DNA of 31,025 bases from a bacterium (GTDB taxonomy: Bacteria; UBA6262; WVXT01), in NCBI GenBank assembly GCA_035530055.1, contig DATKVN010000074.1, positions 1-31,025 on the forward strand. Reading direction: 5' to 3'. The translations under genes were made by a program, and so were the position numbers. Of this stretch, positions 7,455 through 15,154 are shown in pieces. A model generated the notes under the pieces. That model searched no databases and was not told where the DNA came from. It saw only the letters and a program-made list of their open reading frames with translations. Every line of letters starts with the position of its first letter. Within the stretch, counting starts at the first letter, position 1.

Positions 7455-9665
7455 ACCATGCTTTCGAATTAACCTCTCACACATTTGCCTGACAATCTTT
7501 CTCCTATATTTGGTTCCCTGTGCCAGAGCCTCCATAGCCTGTTCATTTCCTATCTTCTCCAGGGCAGTGGCAACTGCTATTCTCACCTCATCATTTCTAC
7601 TTCTGGCAAAAATAGTCGATTTTCGAAGCAGTCGAACCAACCCGGGAACTGCCTCTCCAGCACCTATCTCTCCCAGCGCCTCAATCCCAGAAATAATCAG
7701 GTAATTTTTATGTCCAAAGGGATTTCTCTGAGCAATCAACTTCATTAAGAGAGGAACAGATTCTTTATTCCTCATAACGCCCAGATACTTGATAGCACCT
7801 CGCCTGACTTCTCCATCCGGGTCATCGGTCATAAGAGAAATTAATCTTAATGCTTCCCCCCCTCCTATGCTACTCAGAGCATAAACAACCTCTTTCCGAA
7901 CGCGGGGATCCTTATGTTTAAGAGGGATATCCAAATAACGCACCGCCTTTTCCATCCCTATCTCTCTGAGAATCCTCACCATATTTCTCACCACATACCA
8001 GTTCTTGTCTGAAAACCTCCTGACAATTTCTGGAATTGCCTCTTCCCCTAAACCCACTATAACAGAGATAATCTTCTTTCTAAGTGAGCTATCAGTTTCT
8101 CTACCAAGTGCTTCCAGTAGAGGCACCACAGCAATTTCACCCATGTGAAGGAGAATGAAATGGATTGTCTCGTGTTTCTCCCTACCCCAATCGCGAAGCG
8201 CCGTAACCAGGTCATGCACAATTCCAATATCTCTCAGTTTTTCTAAAGCTTCCTTACAAGCGTTACGCTCTCCATCAGTCCTTCCCTTTTCCGGGCCAGC
8301 TTCCTCAATTAAGACTTCAATAATTTCCTTTGCTTTCTCATATCTCCCGGTAAGCAAAAAATCCATACCCGCCTTACCCAAATTTTTAGCAATCTCCACA
8401 TAGTCACTAGATTCAGTCTCCAACCTGATTAAGTCCATAAGCACAGTCAAGGCCTGTTCCTCTATTTTTCTCTCATTAAGGGAATCTGTATACTCTTTTA
8501 TCCCACTAATAGAGGAAATCTGTTCATTCAATTCTTTAAGCGCCTTTCTATACATCTCCGAAACGAACTCTTCAGTAGGTTTGGAAAGAAATAGATTTTC
8601 AATCAGCCGGCGCATATACAAGGGATCTTCCTTTCCAGACATATCAGCTAAACTATCCCCAAAAAGTGGAATTATTTCTCTTTTCCTCTCCTCCTCGGGT
8701 ACAATCTTGTGGAAAAGATTCACTAAACGCTCCGTAACCCTACCCTCACCACTAACAGCCAGGGTCATCATCTCCACTATCACATAATTTGATAAATCGG
8801 GAATTATCTCTGTTACAACATCTATTTGTCCAGGTTCAATATCAATTTCTGCATCGATTAACTGTATTCTCAATTTCGGATTGAGATGGGATACGACCTC
8901 AGCCAATTTTTTTCTATGAACTTCCTTCTCCTGAGGAAGGTTCTTGAAAATATAGCTTCCTATACTATTAATAGTTTTCCTAACAGCAACTCCTCCCAGA
9001 TTGCTCATACCCAGAGAACCTTTCGAAGCCACCCCCTCCAGGTAGGCAACCATCTTGTCCGGTTCCTCCTCCAGATGCAAGAGAAAATTATGTTCCACTT
9101 CACCCAACTTCAACCCACTATACAAGTCGAGGCTCCTTATCAAGTCAATCCATATCTCCTCATCACTTCTAACCTTCCCCGTTTCTGCTACTTCACCTAT
9201 CTCTTCTCCAACACCGAGAACCTTCTGATAGTCAATTTCTACAATATCAATATGAGAAATTTTTCCCTCTTGACAGAGTCTTAAAAATCCTCCACTTTTC
9301 TGGAGCATCTTCGGTTCTGTAGAAGCAACTTCCAAAAACATCCTGAGCTCTTCCGCATTCAAATCCTTCTTAAAGGTAATGGAGGCTACTCCCCGCCTAT
9401 GAAATTGGAGAGCGAAATCTCTAAATATCTCATTAGTCTTGTCCAGAAGCTGACCATCTACCAGAAGATTTTTTTGGGCTATCTCTAACTTAAATTCAGG
9501 AGATGCTTCAAGAACACCCTCCATAGTAGCATAGAGACGCTCCACAGAAGCCTTAATAGCAGGATGGGCAGAAGGGTAGATACCCATTGTCTTGATAGCC
9601 AGACTTAACTCTTTAATACATTTTTCCACTATAGGTCCTGCTTTGGATTCCTTCTCCTCGTCCAT
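7437..9665 (-). CDS. HEAT-repeat protein sharing the N-terminal domain of the neighbouring HD-GYP protein
   Basis: A 742-residue predicted cytosolic protein of unknown function. Residues about 10-130 (IKTMGIYPSAHPAIKAS, then LLVDGQLL and a GVASITFKKDLNAEELRMFL-type stretch) match the first domain of the HD-GYP protein. A helical middle region follows. Residues about 510-740 form HEAT-like repeats with the usual pattern of Val-Arg, Gly-x-Glu-Ala and Leu-Leu; examples are LGRETDSSLRKKIISVIVGL and KHKDPRVRKEVVYALSSIGG. Such repeats usually bind proteins. The adjacency and shared domain suggest both act in one signalling complex, by inference. The last residues (VVRSS) and the TAG stop are encoded by the GAACTAC tandem repeat. 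The ATG is preceded by AGAGG nine bases upstream. Confidence 0.85.
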   Translation of the reverse strand: MDEEKESKAGPIVEKCIKELSLAIKTMGIYPSAHPAIKASVERLYATMEGVLEASPEFKLEIAQKNLLVDGQLLDKTNEIFRDFALQFHRRGVASITFKKDLNAEELRMFLEVASTEPKMLQKSGGFLRLCQEGKISHIDIVEIDYQKVLGVGEEIGEVAETGKVRSDEEIWIDLIRSLDLYSGLKLGEVEHNFLLHLEEEPDKMVAYLEGVASKGSLGMSNLGGVAVRKTINSIGSYIFKNLPQEKEVHRKKLAEVVSHLNPKLRIQLIDAEIDIEPGQIDVVTEIIPDLSNYVIVEMMTLAVSGEGRVTERLVNLFHKIVPEEERKREIIPLFGDSLADMSGKEDPLYMRRLIENLFLSKPTEEFVSEMYRKALKELNEQISSISGIKEYTDSLNERKIEEQALTVLMDLIRLETESSDYVEIAKNLGKAGMDFLLTGRYEKAKEIIEVLIEEAGPEKGRTDGERNACKEALEKLRDIGIVHDLVTALRDWGREKHETIHFILLHMGEIAVVPLLEALGRETDSSLRKKIISVIVGLGEEAIPEIVRRFSDKNWYVVRNMVRILREIGMEKAVRYLDIPLKHKDPRVRKEVVYALSSIGGGEALRLISLMTDDPDGEVRRGAIKYLGVMRNKESVPLLMKLIAQRNPFGHKNYLIISGIEALGEIGAGEAVPGLVRLLRKSTIFARSRNDEVRIAVATALEKIGNEQAMEALAQGTKYRRKIVRQMCERLIRKHGVVRSS

Positions 9666-9710
9666 TCAAGAATTCCTCTTTTAATCCCTCCCCTCCGATG
9701 AAATCGGGGG

Positions 9711-9772
9711 ACTCCAAAAATTGTGGAGTCCTTGCGAAAGCAAGGTCTTTTCCTCCCTTTCGGGAGGCATCC
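9711..9772. repeat. Third copy of the double-hairpin repeat
   Basis: ACTCC...GGAGT (9711-9729) abuts a copy of the 5778 repeat: CCTTGC-GAAA-GCAAGG (9730-9745) and CCTCCC-TTTC-GGGAGG (9752-9767). It fills the gap between the PII-like gene end and the HEAT gene start. A short hairpin CCGAT-GAA-ATCGG (9695-9707) precedes it. Confidence 0.7.
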
Positions 9773-9779
9773 AGTCTTT

Positions 9780-10127
9780 TCACCTTTCCAAGGACTCATC
9801 TTCGGGTTTGACGACATTTTCCACTGGCACGGTAAACATAACTCCGGTTCCTGACTGAGTGAAATCGATTTTTACTTCTTCGAGTAACCTTTTGAGTTCA
9901 GAAACCAATTTCTTATCCTCAATCAAAGCAAGAATAGTCTTATTGTGTGCCCCTGTCTCTCCTAACATTTTCCTCAAGCCAGCAAATATGGGTACTTCGT
10001 AAGCGAGGTGATGCCCCATACCTTCGCTATCGAGCACGGTAGCTCTGGTTATTCCTGCTTCCACGAGAATAGAAAGAAGATCGTTCAAAAGGTCAATCTT
10101 GTTAAGTACAATTACCAAAAGTTCCAT
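9780..10127 (-). CDS. Small PII-like protein linked to the CPA2 antiporter
   Basis: A 115-residue soluble protein with the beta-alpha-beta layout of PII-like regulators: strand MELLVIVLNKID, helix LLNDLLSILVEAGI, strand TRATVLDSEG, a T-loop-like stretch with GMGHH, strand NKTILALI, and helix KKLVSELKRLLEEV. I place the start at the ATG at 10127 because AAGGAG precedes it by seven bases; the longer reading frame begins inside the antiporter gene. It follows the antiporter by 16 bases. A paralogue lies beside the second antiporter (12411-12746). PII-like proteins commonly bind nucleotides and gate transporters; control of this antiporter is inferred from context. Confidence 0.75.
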   Translation of the reverse strand: MELLVIVLNKIDLLNDLLSILVEAGITRATVLDSEGMGHHLAYEVPIFAGLRKMLGETGAHNKTILALIEDKKLVSELKRLLEEVKIDFTQSGTGVMFTVPVENVVKPEDESLER

Positions 10128-10143
10128 AACAATTCTCCTTCTG

Positions 10144-11328
10144 TCAGCCCTGTCCAATTTCCCCTGCTTTAGAAATCGCATACTTCACTCCCAAAGGGCC
10201 CAAAATTTCATGAATAATTGTAGTTGCTGTAATAATAGTAATAGTTATGGCTGCCAATTCTCCATAAATCCCGAATTCTCTCTGGACAATCATAGCCAGA
10301 CCAATGGCTACTCCTGCTTGCGAAAGTAGAGCAAAGCCCAAATATTTTCGCAGATTCATTTCGGCTTTGGAAATATAAGCTCCCAAAGAAGCTCCACCAA
10401 TTTTGCCAAAACCTCTCGCCAAAATATAGACAAGACCCAAAAGCCCCATCTTAGGAATTAGTCCCAACTGGAGATGAGCGCCAGCTAAAACAAAAAAAGC
10501 AACGTAAATAGGAATGGTTATCGACTGGATAGCCTCAAAAGTCCTCCTACCAGAAAGTGAGAACGTATTTGCCACAGTTATTCCCAAAACCATAGTAGCC
10601 AAAATTAGCGAAAAATTGAAGAGACCGGCCAAACCAGTACAGATTAAGATACCTCCCAGAGAATAAGTCAAGATCTCGTTTTTATCATATCTTCTTTTTA
10701 CAACATAGGACAAAGCCAATCCCAATAAAACTCCCAGAACCACAGCACCTAAGATTCGAAGCAAGGGCCACTCCAAAACACTCTGCAGACTAACTCCCCT
10801 GCTCCCACCAATTGAGAACATAGCTAAAGCGCTGGCGAAACCATAAATTATAAGTGCTAAACCGTCATCCAGCCCGACTATAGCCAAAAGGGAAGTAGTT
10901 AAAGGTCCCTTCGCTTTAAATTCCTGAAGCACCACCACCGTGCCTGCAGGAGCAGTAGCCACACCAAGAGAGCCGAGAATTAGACTGAGAGCAAGATTAT
11001 GGGTCAAAAGCCAGACTCCAAAAGTTATTAAAATAAACGTAGCTATAGCCTGTACAAACAGGATAGTGATAATTTTCCCGCCGAGTCTCTTCAATAACCC
11101 CCATCTCAATTCATTGCCGATAATAAAAGCAATTATTCCCAGGGCAAAATCGGTAATTATACCCATTCGCTCCAATAAATCGAGCCTAAATACGCCAAAG
11201 ACAGAAGGTCCCAGAAAAATACCGACTATGAGATAACCCACCACCGCAGGAAATTTCAATCTATTAAGAATCTTACCCCCAATAACTCCCAGAACTAAAA
11301 CTATGCCAATCAAAAATAGTATATCCAT
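10144..11328 (-). CDS. CPA2-family cation:proton antiporter (copy A)
   Basis: Integral inner-membrane Na+ or K+/H+ antiporter. The 394 residues carry about 12-13 hydrophobic segments. The N-terminal motif is GGKILNRLKFPAVVGYLIVGIFLGP, shown here only as family-typical KFPAVVGYL and LGPS. The unwound-helix region carries LGVATAPAGT, followed by GLDDGLALI, whose paired Asp residues are the expected ion-binding site. There is no C-terminal TrkA-N domain, unlike KefB/KefC. I favour the ATG at 11328 because it aligns with the paralogue start (MDLLLLIG); an ATG at 11340 lacks usable Shine-Dalgarno spacing. It sits between PTS EIIA and a PII-like gene, which suggests regulation by both. Confidence 0.9.
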   Translation of the reverse strand: MDILFLIGIVLVLGVIGGKILNRLKFPAVVGYLIVGIFLGPSVFGVFRLDLLERMGIITDFALGIIAFIIGNELRWGLLKRLGGKIITILFVQAIATFILITFGVWLLTHNLALSLILGSLGVATAPAGTVVVLQEFKAKGPLTTSLLAIVGLDDGLALIIYGFASALAMFSIGGSRGVSLQSVLEWPLLRILGAVVLGVLLGLALSYVVKRRYDKNEILTYSLGGILICTGLAGLFNFSLILATMVLGITVANTFSLSGRRTFEAIQSITIPIYVAFFVLAGAHLQLGLIPKMGLLGLVYILARGFGKIGGASLGAYISKAEMNLRKYLGFALLSQAGVAIGLAMIVQREFGIYGELAAITITIITATTIIHEILGPLGVKYAISKAGEIGQG

Positions 11329-11348
11329 TGAAGGTAACATCCTCTTTT

Positions 11349-11807
11349 CTATTTCTCAAATTTATTAAAAATATCGATTATCTCAGCAGGGTTTTGGGCT
11401 TTAAGAAGCGATTCCCTGAAAGATTCTTCCTTCAATAATCTTGTTAAATGGGCAAGTAACACCAGGTATTCATCAAGTCCAGCCGTCTTGGGAGTCCCCA
11501 TCAAAAATAACAGTCTCGCTTTCTTCCCATCCAGAGAATCAAACTCAACACCCAGTTCAGACTTGCCGAAGACGATTACAAAGCCGGTAACAGCATCAGT
11601 TCTGGCATGAGGAATAGCCACTCCCTCACCTATCCCTGTCGAAGTGAGTTTCTCTCGCTCCAGAACATCTTTGTGGAACATTTCATAGTTGGTTATCTCT
11701 TTAGCCTTACGAATGAAACTCCCCAATTCTCTGATTGCTTCATCCTTTCCTGTCGCTTTCAGGTTGAGGCAAATCATCTCCTCTTTTAGGTAATCTGAAA
11801 TTCTCAT
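11349..11807 (-). CDS. PTS EIIA type-2 domain protein (PtsN-like)
   Basis: A 152-residue single-domain EIIA of the fructose/mannitol/nitrogen class. The phosphorylatable His is H67 in GVAIPHARTD, and the C-terminal LLAHLTRLLKEESFRE stretch is typical. No EIIB or EIIC lies nearby, so a regulatory role is more likely than sugar uptake. In Enterobacteria, PtsN (EIIA-Ntr) regulates potassium transport; linkage to a cation antiporter fits that theme. It is the first gene of the EIIA-antiporter-PII-like operon, 8-20 bases before the antiporter. Start ATG is preceded by AAAGGAGGAG, and a strong promoter lies about 100 bases upstream. Confidence 0.9.
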   Translation of the reverse strand: MRISDYLKEEMICLNLKATGKDEAIRELGSFIRKAKEITNYEMFHKDVLEREKLTSTGIGEGVAIPHARTDAVTGFVIVFGKSELGVEFDSLDGKKARLLFLMGTPKTAGLDEYLVLLAHLTRLLKEESFRESLLKAQNPAEIIDIFNKFEK

Positions 11808-11906
11808 GCCAGCTCCTCCTTTAAAAATAGAAACACATCCTAAAAATCAAACTTTTCCAAACCCCGCGGGTCCCTTGGAGATCATAGACCCTTCGCAATT
11901 TCATTA

Positions 11907-11935
11907 ATTATATCAAAATCTACTTACACATTCAA
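11907..11935 (-). promoter_or_regulatory. Sigma70-type promoter for the EIIA-antiporter operon
   Basis: On the minus strand TTGAAT (11930-11935) and TATAAT (11907-11912) are separated by exactly 17 bases. This leaves a leader of about 95 bases before the EIIA start. The leader includes a GC-rich patch (11860-11875) that may fold. Confidence 0.75.
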
Positions 11936-11950
11936 GCAAAAACATAAAGG

Positions 11951-11979
11951 TTGATTTCAAAATAATAATTTGCTATAAT
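11951..11979 (+). promoter_or_regulatory. Sigma70-type promoter for the plus-strand antiporter module
   Basis: TTGATT (11951-11956) and TATAAT (11974-11979) are 17 bases apart. The predicted transcript start near 11986 is about 20 bases before the GTG at 12007. It is back to back with the EIIA promoter, with 15 bases between the two -35 boxes. Confidence 0.78.
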
Positions 11980-12006
11980 CACAGAAAATTTGTGTGAGGA
12001 TAGAAA

Positions 12007-12339
12007 GTGCCTAAATGTCATAAACATGGAAAATATTTTTCTGTGACTATTGCTCTCCTTTGTATAAGCATAGTTATATTTGGAGTTTATGATATAAATC
12101 GTTTACAAATGGCTCAAGTGAGTAGCGAAGGGAATTCGGAAAGATATGGCGAGGTAGAAAAAGAAATTGACAAAAATCCTGAATATGCTAAATACTATGA
12201 AAGCATTGCTTGTAGTTCTCCTTTAATTTTACCTCATTTCAATACGGTACTTCAAACTCATTCTTCTTTATCCTCCTTTTCTTGTAATTGCCTGTTTAAA
12301 GAAGTCCCAATCCGTGCACCTCCCTCTTTAAAGTCCTGA
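12007..12339 (+). CDS. Small single-pass membrane protein, function unknown
   Basis: A 110-residue product with a basic N-terminus (MPKCHKHGKYF), one hydrophobic helix (about residues 12-28, VTIALLCISIVIFGVYD) and a polar tail. The tail begins with a charged segment and ends in a Ser/Pro/Cys-rich stretch. The GTG start has GAGG seven bases upstream, and a near-consensus promoter lies directly ahead, which is why I accept it as real. I do not recognise the family. It begins the transcript that probably continues into the PII-like and antiporter genes. The tail composition is unusual, so a frameshift or truncated ending cannot be excluded. Confidence 0.55.
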   Translation: MPKCHKHGKYFSVTIALLCISIVIFGVYDINRLQMAQVSSEGNSERYGEVEKEIDKNPEYAKYYESIACSSPLILPHFNTVLQTHSSLSSFSCNCLFKEVPIRAPPSLKS

Positions 12340-12368
12340 TAAACAACATTCTAAATCGTAATAAATGA

Positions 12369-12396
12369 TTGGCTTCCTAAGGTGTTAGGACTTGCC
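12369..12396 (+). promoter_or_regulatory. Hairpin in the leader of the second PII-like gene
   Basis: TCCTAA-GGTG-TTAGGA (about 12375-12390) flanked by GGC/GCC gives a compact stem 20 bases before the PII-like start and close to its Shine-Dalgarno. No T-run follows, so a terminator is unlikely; it may affect translation. Confidence 0.3.
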
Positions 12397-12410
12397 AGGG
12401 GGTGAAAATT

Positions 12411-12746
12411 ATGTTATTAATAATAATGCACAATAATGAAAAATATTTACAAGAAATTTTCTCCATAATAAAAAAAGAAAAGATCGCTGATGTTAAAATC
12501 ATAGAAAAGAAAGGACTTGGTTCGTCTTTTTCTGGGGAATCTAGTGACCTATTCAGCCTGACACGAGGACAGTTATTGTCTGAATACGACAAAGCACTTC
12601 TCTCAGTGGTAAAAGATAAGGATAGCTTGAATCATATCCTGAACTTCATCGACCAAGATCCAACGATAAAACTTCTTAATTTAGATAGCAAGGGGTTCAT
12701 TTGCACCATTCCTTTCGATAGGATTACAGGCTTGGAAATAAAATAA
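12411..12746 (+). CDS. Small PII-like protein, paralogue beside antiporter copy B
   Basis: A 111-residue soluble protein with the layout of the PII-like product at 9780-10127: strand MLLIIMHNNEKY, helix, strand DVKIIEKKGLG, a loop rich in Ser and Gly, strand ALLSVV, helix SLNHILNFI, and a final strand. The sequence is diverged from that paralogue but the KGLG/EGMG turn and the length agree. I choose the ATG at 12411 because AGGGGGTG precedes it by six bases; the GTG at 12402 would lie inside that site. The antiporter gene starts 111 bases downstream on the same strand. A regulatory role on the antiporter is inferred from the repeated pairing. Confidence 0.72.
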   Translation: MLLIIMHNNEKYLQEIFSIIKKEKIADVKIIEKKGLGSSFSGESSDLFSLTRGQLLSEYDKALLSVVKDKDSLNHILNFIDQDPTIKLLNLDSKGFICTIPFDRITGLEIK

Positions 12747-12857
12747 TGTACCTTAAAGCAATCCGGAAGGGACCAGATATAGGGTTTAGCGATGTTGAAA
12801 AGTACTGATAAAGGAACAATAGACAAAGTTTCGCGGAATTAAGTAGAGGGGTATCCA

Positions 12858-14045
12858 ATGGACTTATTACTTCTAATTGGCGTAACTATAGCTCTGGGAT
12901 TTATTGGTGGCAAGATTAGCAACAAGCTCAAATTCCCAGCAGTAATAGGTTACATCATAATCGGTGTCCTGCTAGGCCCTTCCCTTTTTGGTATCTTTGA
13001 CTTAACTTTATTAAATCGAATGGGTATGATTAGTGATTTCGCTCTGGGATTAATTGCTTTTATCATTGGAGAAGAATTAAGACTGGGTATTTTAAGGAAA
13101 ATGGGAAAAACAGTTATGAGTATACTTTTCGTAGAATCTATGTTCACATTTATTTTGATAGCTGTAGCAATTTACCTTTTGACTCGGGATGTTGCTCTCA
13201 GTTTGATTCTTGGCTCCTTAGGTGTAGCCACTGCGCCAGCAGGAACATTTATAGTATTACGGGAATACAAGGCGAAAGGGCCTTTATCCAATACACTCCT
13301 GGCAATAGTTGGTTTAGATGATGCCGTAGCAATTATAATCTATGGTTTTGCTAGTGCCTTAGCTAAACTTTCGATTAGCGGAAAAGAAAGAATCACTGTT
13401 CAGAATACTTTTCAGGGACCGTTGATTGAAATCGGAGGTGCTGTGGTTATAGGAATCATATTGGGAATAGTATTATCTTATGTAGCGAGAAAATTACACG
13501 AGAGAAACGAACTTTTGACAATATCTCTTGTAGCTATTCTTATTTGCACCGGGTTATCCAATATCTTTCATTTTTCGTCAATTTTAGCTAATTTGGTTTT
13601 GGGAATAACCACAGCCAATATATTCTTACTGACTGGCAAGAGAATTTTTGGAGCTATCGAAGGTATAGCCTCCCCCATTTATATTGCTTTCTTCGTTTTA
13701 GCTGGTGCACATCTCCAAATTGGGATAGTTCCTAAAATGGGATTATTAGGACTGATCTATATTTTGACCAGGTCTGTTGCCAAGATAGGAGGAGCCTCGT
13801 TAGGGGCCTATCTTTCAAAAGCCGAGAGGAATATACAGAAATATTTAGGTTTTGGGTTATTTACCCAGGCGGGGGTCGCCATTGGTTTAGCTATGGTTGT
13901 TCAGAGGGAGTTCGGGCTTTATGGAGAATTGGCAACTGTAGCCGTTACTACCATCACAGCAACTACAATTATCCTGGAAATCATTGGCCCGTTAGGAGTA
14001 AAATACGCAATTACCAAAGCGGGAGAAATAGGACAGGCAAAATAA
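12858..14045 (+). CDS. CPA2-family cation:proton antiporter (copy B)
   Basis: A 395-residue integral membrane antiporter, very similar along its length to copy A. Shared blocks include KFPAVIGYI, LGSLGVATAPAGT, GLDDAVAII with the paired Asp, and a near-identical C-terminus ending GEIGQA. As in copy A there is no cytosolic TrkA-N or TrkA-C domain. The ATG follows AGAGGGG six bases upstream. The gene pairs with an upstream PII-like gene, whereas in copy A the PII-like gene is downstream, so the modules are not a simple inverted duplication. Ion specificity cannot be read from the sequence. Confidence 0.9.
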   Translation: MDLLLLIGVTIALGFIGGKISNKLKFPAVIGYIIIGVLLGPSLFGIFDLTLLNRMGMISDFALGLIAFIIGEELRLGILRKMGKTVMSILFVESMFTFILIAVAIYLLTRDVALSLILGSLGVATAPAGTFIVLREYKAKGPLSNTLLAIVGLDDAVAIIIYGFASALAKLSISGKERITVQNTFQGPLIEIGGAVVIGIILGIVLSYVARKLHERNELLTISLVAILICTGLSNIFHFSSILANLVLGITTANIFLLTGKRIFGAIEGIASPIYIAFFVLAGAHLQIGIVPKMGLLGLIYILTRSVAKIGGASLGAYLSKAERNIQKYLGFGLFTQAGVAIGLAMVVQREFGLYGELATVAVTTITATTIILEIIGPLGVKYAITKAGEIGQAK

Positions 14046-14157
14046 AAACCTTCGCTTCACTTAATACTTTCCGACGTTCAGTCATATCAAAACCTACACC
14101 ACTTAGCTACTTGCCTTACCAACAGTCAGAGGAAAAGTACCCTTTTGTTTGTTATTA

Positions 14158-15090
14158 TTAAAATTCTTTATGCACTGCTTGGCTAATATATTCCGGGAGG
14201 TTATTGAACCCTTTATCTGCTATTTCTTTGAGTATGGGAGCCACTTGTATACTATATCTTTGGGAGATATTTACAGGGTCAAGTCCTGGCCATGCCCAAC
14301 AAGAAGTATGAATAACGCCATCGACTACATAAGAAATGTTATCCAGAGTAGTAGGATGCATAGTTTCTATCGGGGACTGCCCTGGTGGATTGGAAATTAA
14401 ATCGAGTAGCACAGCTCCTTTCTTAAAAAGTTTCAACATATCACGAGTAATTATAAACTCTTTCCCTCTCTTTTCCATAGGCCAGTTGATACCATTTACC
14501 AAAATATCCGTTCCTGAGATGTATTTTTGCATATTTTTAAAATCTCTTTTATTTAATACTTCTATTCGGGCAAATTTTCTGGCAGCACACTGGATTGCTC
14601 CCCAGGCAATATCGCCATATCCCATAACTTTAACTACACACTTTGAAGCATCTCCTCCCCATAACTGGAAACCTTTCTCCATACCCAAATAACCTGCCTG
14701 GTGTACTGCCTCTATCATACGACCGCCAAATGCATTTTTAATCTCTTCCATAGCAATGGTAATTATTTTGTATTTTTTCAACAAAGAACGTAAATGCGGA
14801 TTCCCCGGAAGATGCATCATTGACATTATAACAGAACCTGGTTTCATCATAGACAATTCATCTTCTTTAGGCTCTTTAAGTCGCACAACTAAAGAACAGG
14901 AATAAACTTGCTTCGTTTCCACAATCTTAGCGCCTATCTGTTCATAGTCACTATCTTTTATCCCTATTCCTTCACCAGCACCTTTTTCAACATAAATAGT
15001 GTGTTTTAGAACAATCTCTTTTAGTTCTGTTGGTCTTAAGATTACCCTTTTTTCGTTAGACCTATTTTCACATGCTATACCTATATCCAT
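14158..15090 (-). CDS. Alanine dehydrogenase/PNT-fold enzyme, N5-(carboxyethyl)ornithine synthase-like
   Basis: A 310-residue NAD(P)-dependent oxidoreductase of the AlaDH_PNT superfamily. The N-terminus (MDIGIACENRSNEKRVILRP) has the usual nucleotide-free lobe opening, with the EKRV-type segment and VEKGAGEGIGI. A GYGDIAWGA glycine motif marks the Rossmann domain near residue 165. It is shorter than alanine dehydrogenase (about 370) and close to N5-(carboxyethyl)ornithine synthase (about 313), which is why I prefer that comparison; the substrate is unproven. The start at 15090 aligns with relatives. Upstream GTG and ATG codons (15108, 15105) overlap a palindromic repeat, and no clear Shine-Dalgarno is seen for any start, as if an insertion had replaced the leader. 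Confidence 0.72.
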   Translation of the reverse strand: MDIGIACENRSNEKRVILRPTELKEIVLKHTIYVEKGAGEGIGIKDSDYEQIGAKIVETKQVYSCSLVVRLKEPKEDELSMMKPGSVIMSMMHLPGNPHLRSLLKKYKIITIAMEEIKNAFGGRMIEAVHQAGYLGMEKGFQLWGGDASKCVVKVMGYGDIAWGAIQCAARKFARIEVLNKRDFKNMQKYISGTDILVNGINWPMEKRGKEFIITRDMLKLFKKGAVLLDLISNPPGQSPIETMHPTTLDNISYVVDGVIHTSCWAWPGLDPVNISQRYSIQVAPILKEIADKGFNNLPEYISQAVHKEF

Positions 15091-15104
15091 TTTTAATGAG
15101 TACA

Positions 15105-15140
15105 TCACCCAGCACTAATTGGCAAATTAGTGTTGGGTGA
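15105..15140. repeat. Hairpin carrying the GIY-YIG element's terminal sequence
   Basis: Two 16-base arms (15105-15120 and 15125-15140) pair with one mismatch. Each arm contains the ACCCAGCACTAATT sequence that also forms the inverted repeats around the GIY-YIG gene. It begins within 15 bases of the preferred start of the dehydrogenase gene. Confidence 0.8.
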
Positions 15141-15154
15141 TAAGTACGAATTAA

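Noticed and set aside
14046-14157. Bidirectional terminator between the converging antiporter and dehydrogenase genes
   Set aside because: Only a five-base AAAAG/CTTTT pairing is visible near 14135, too weak to call.
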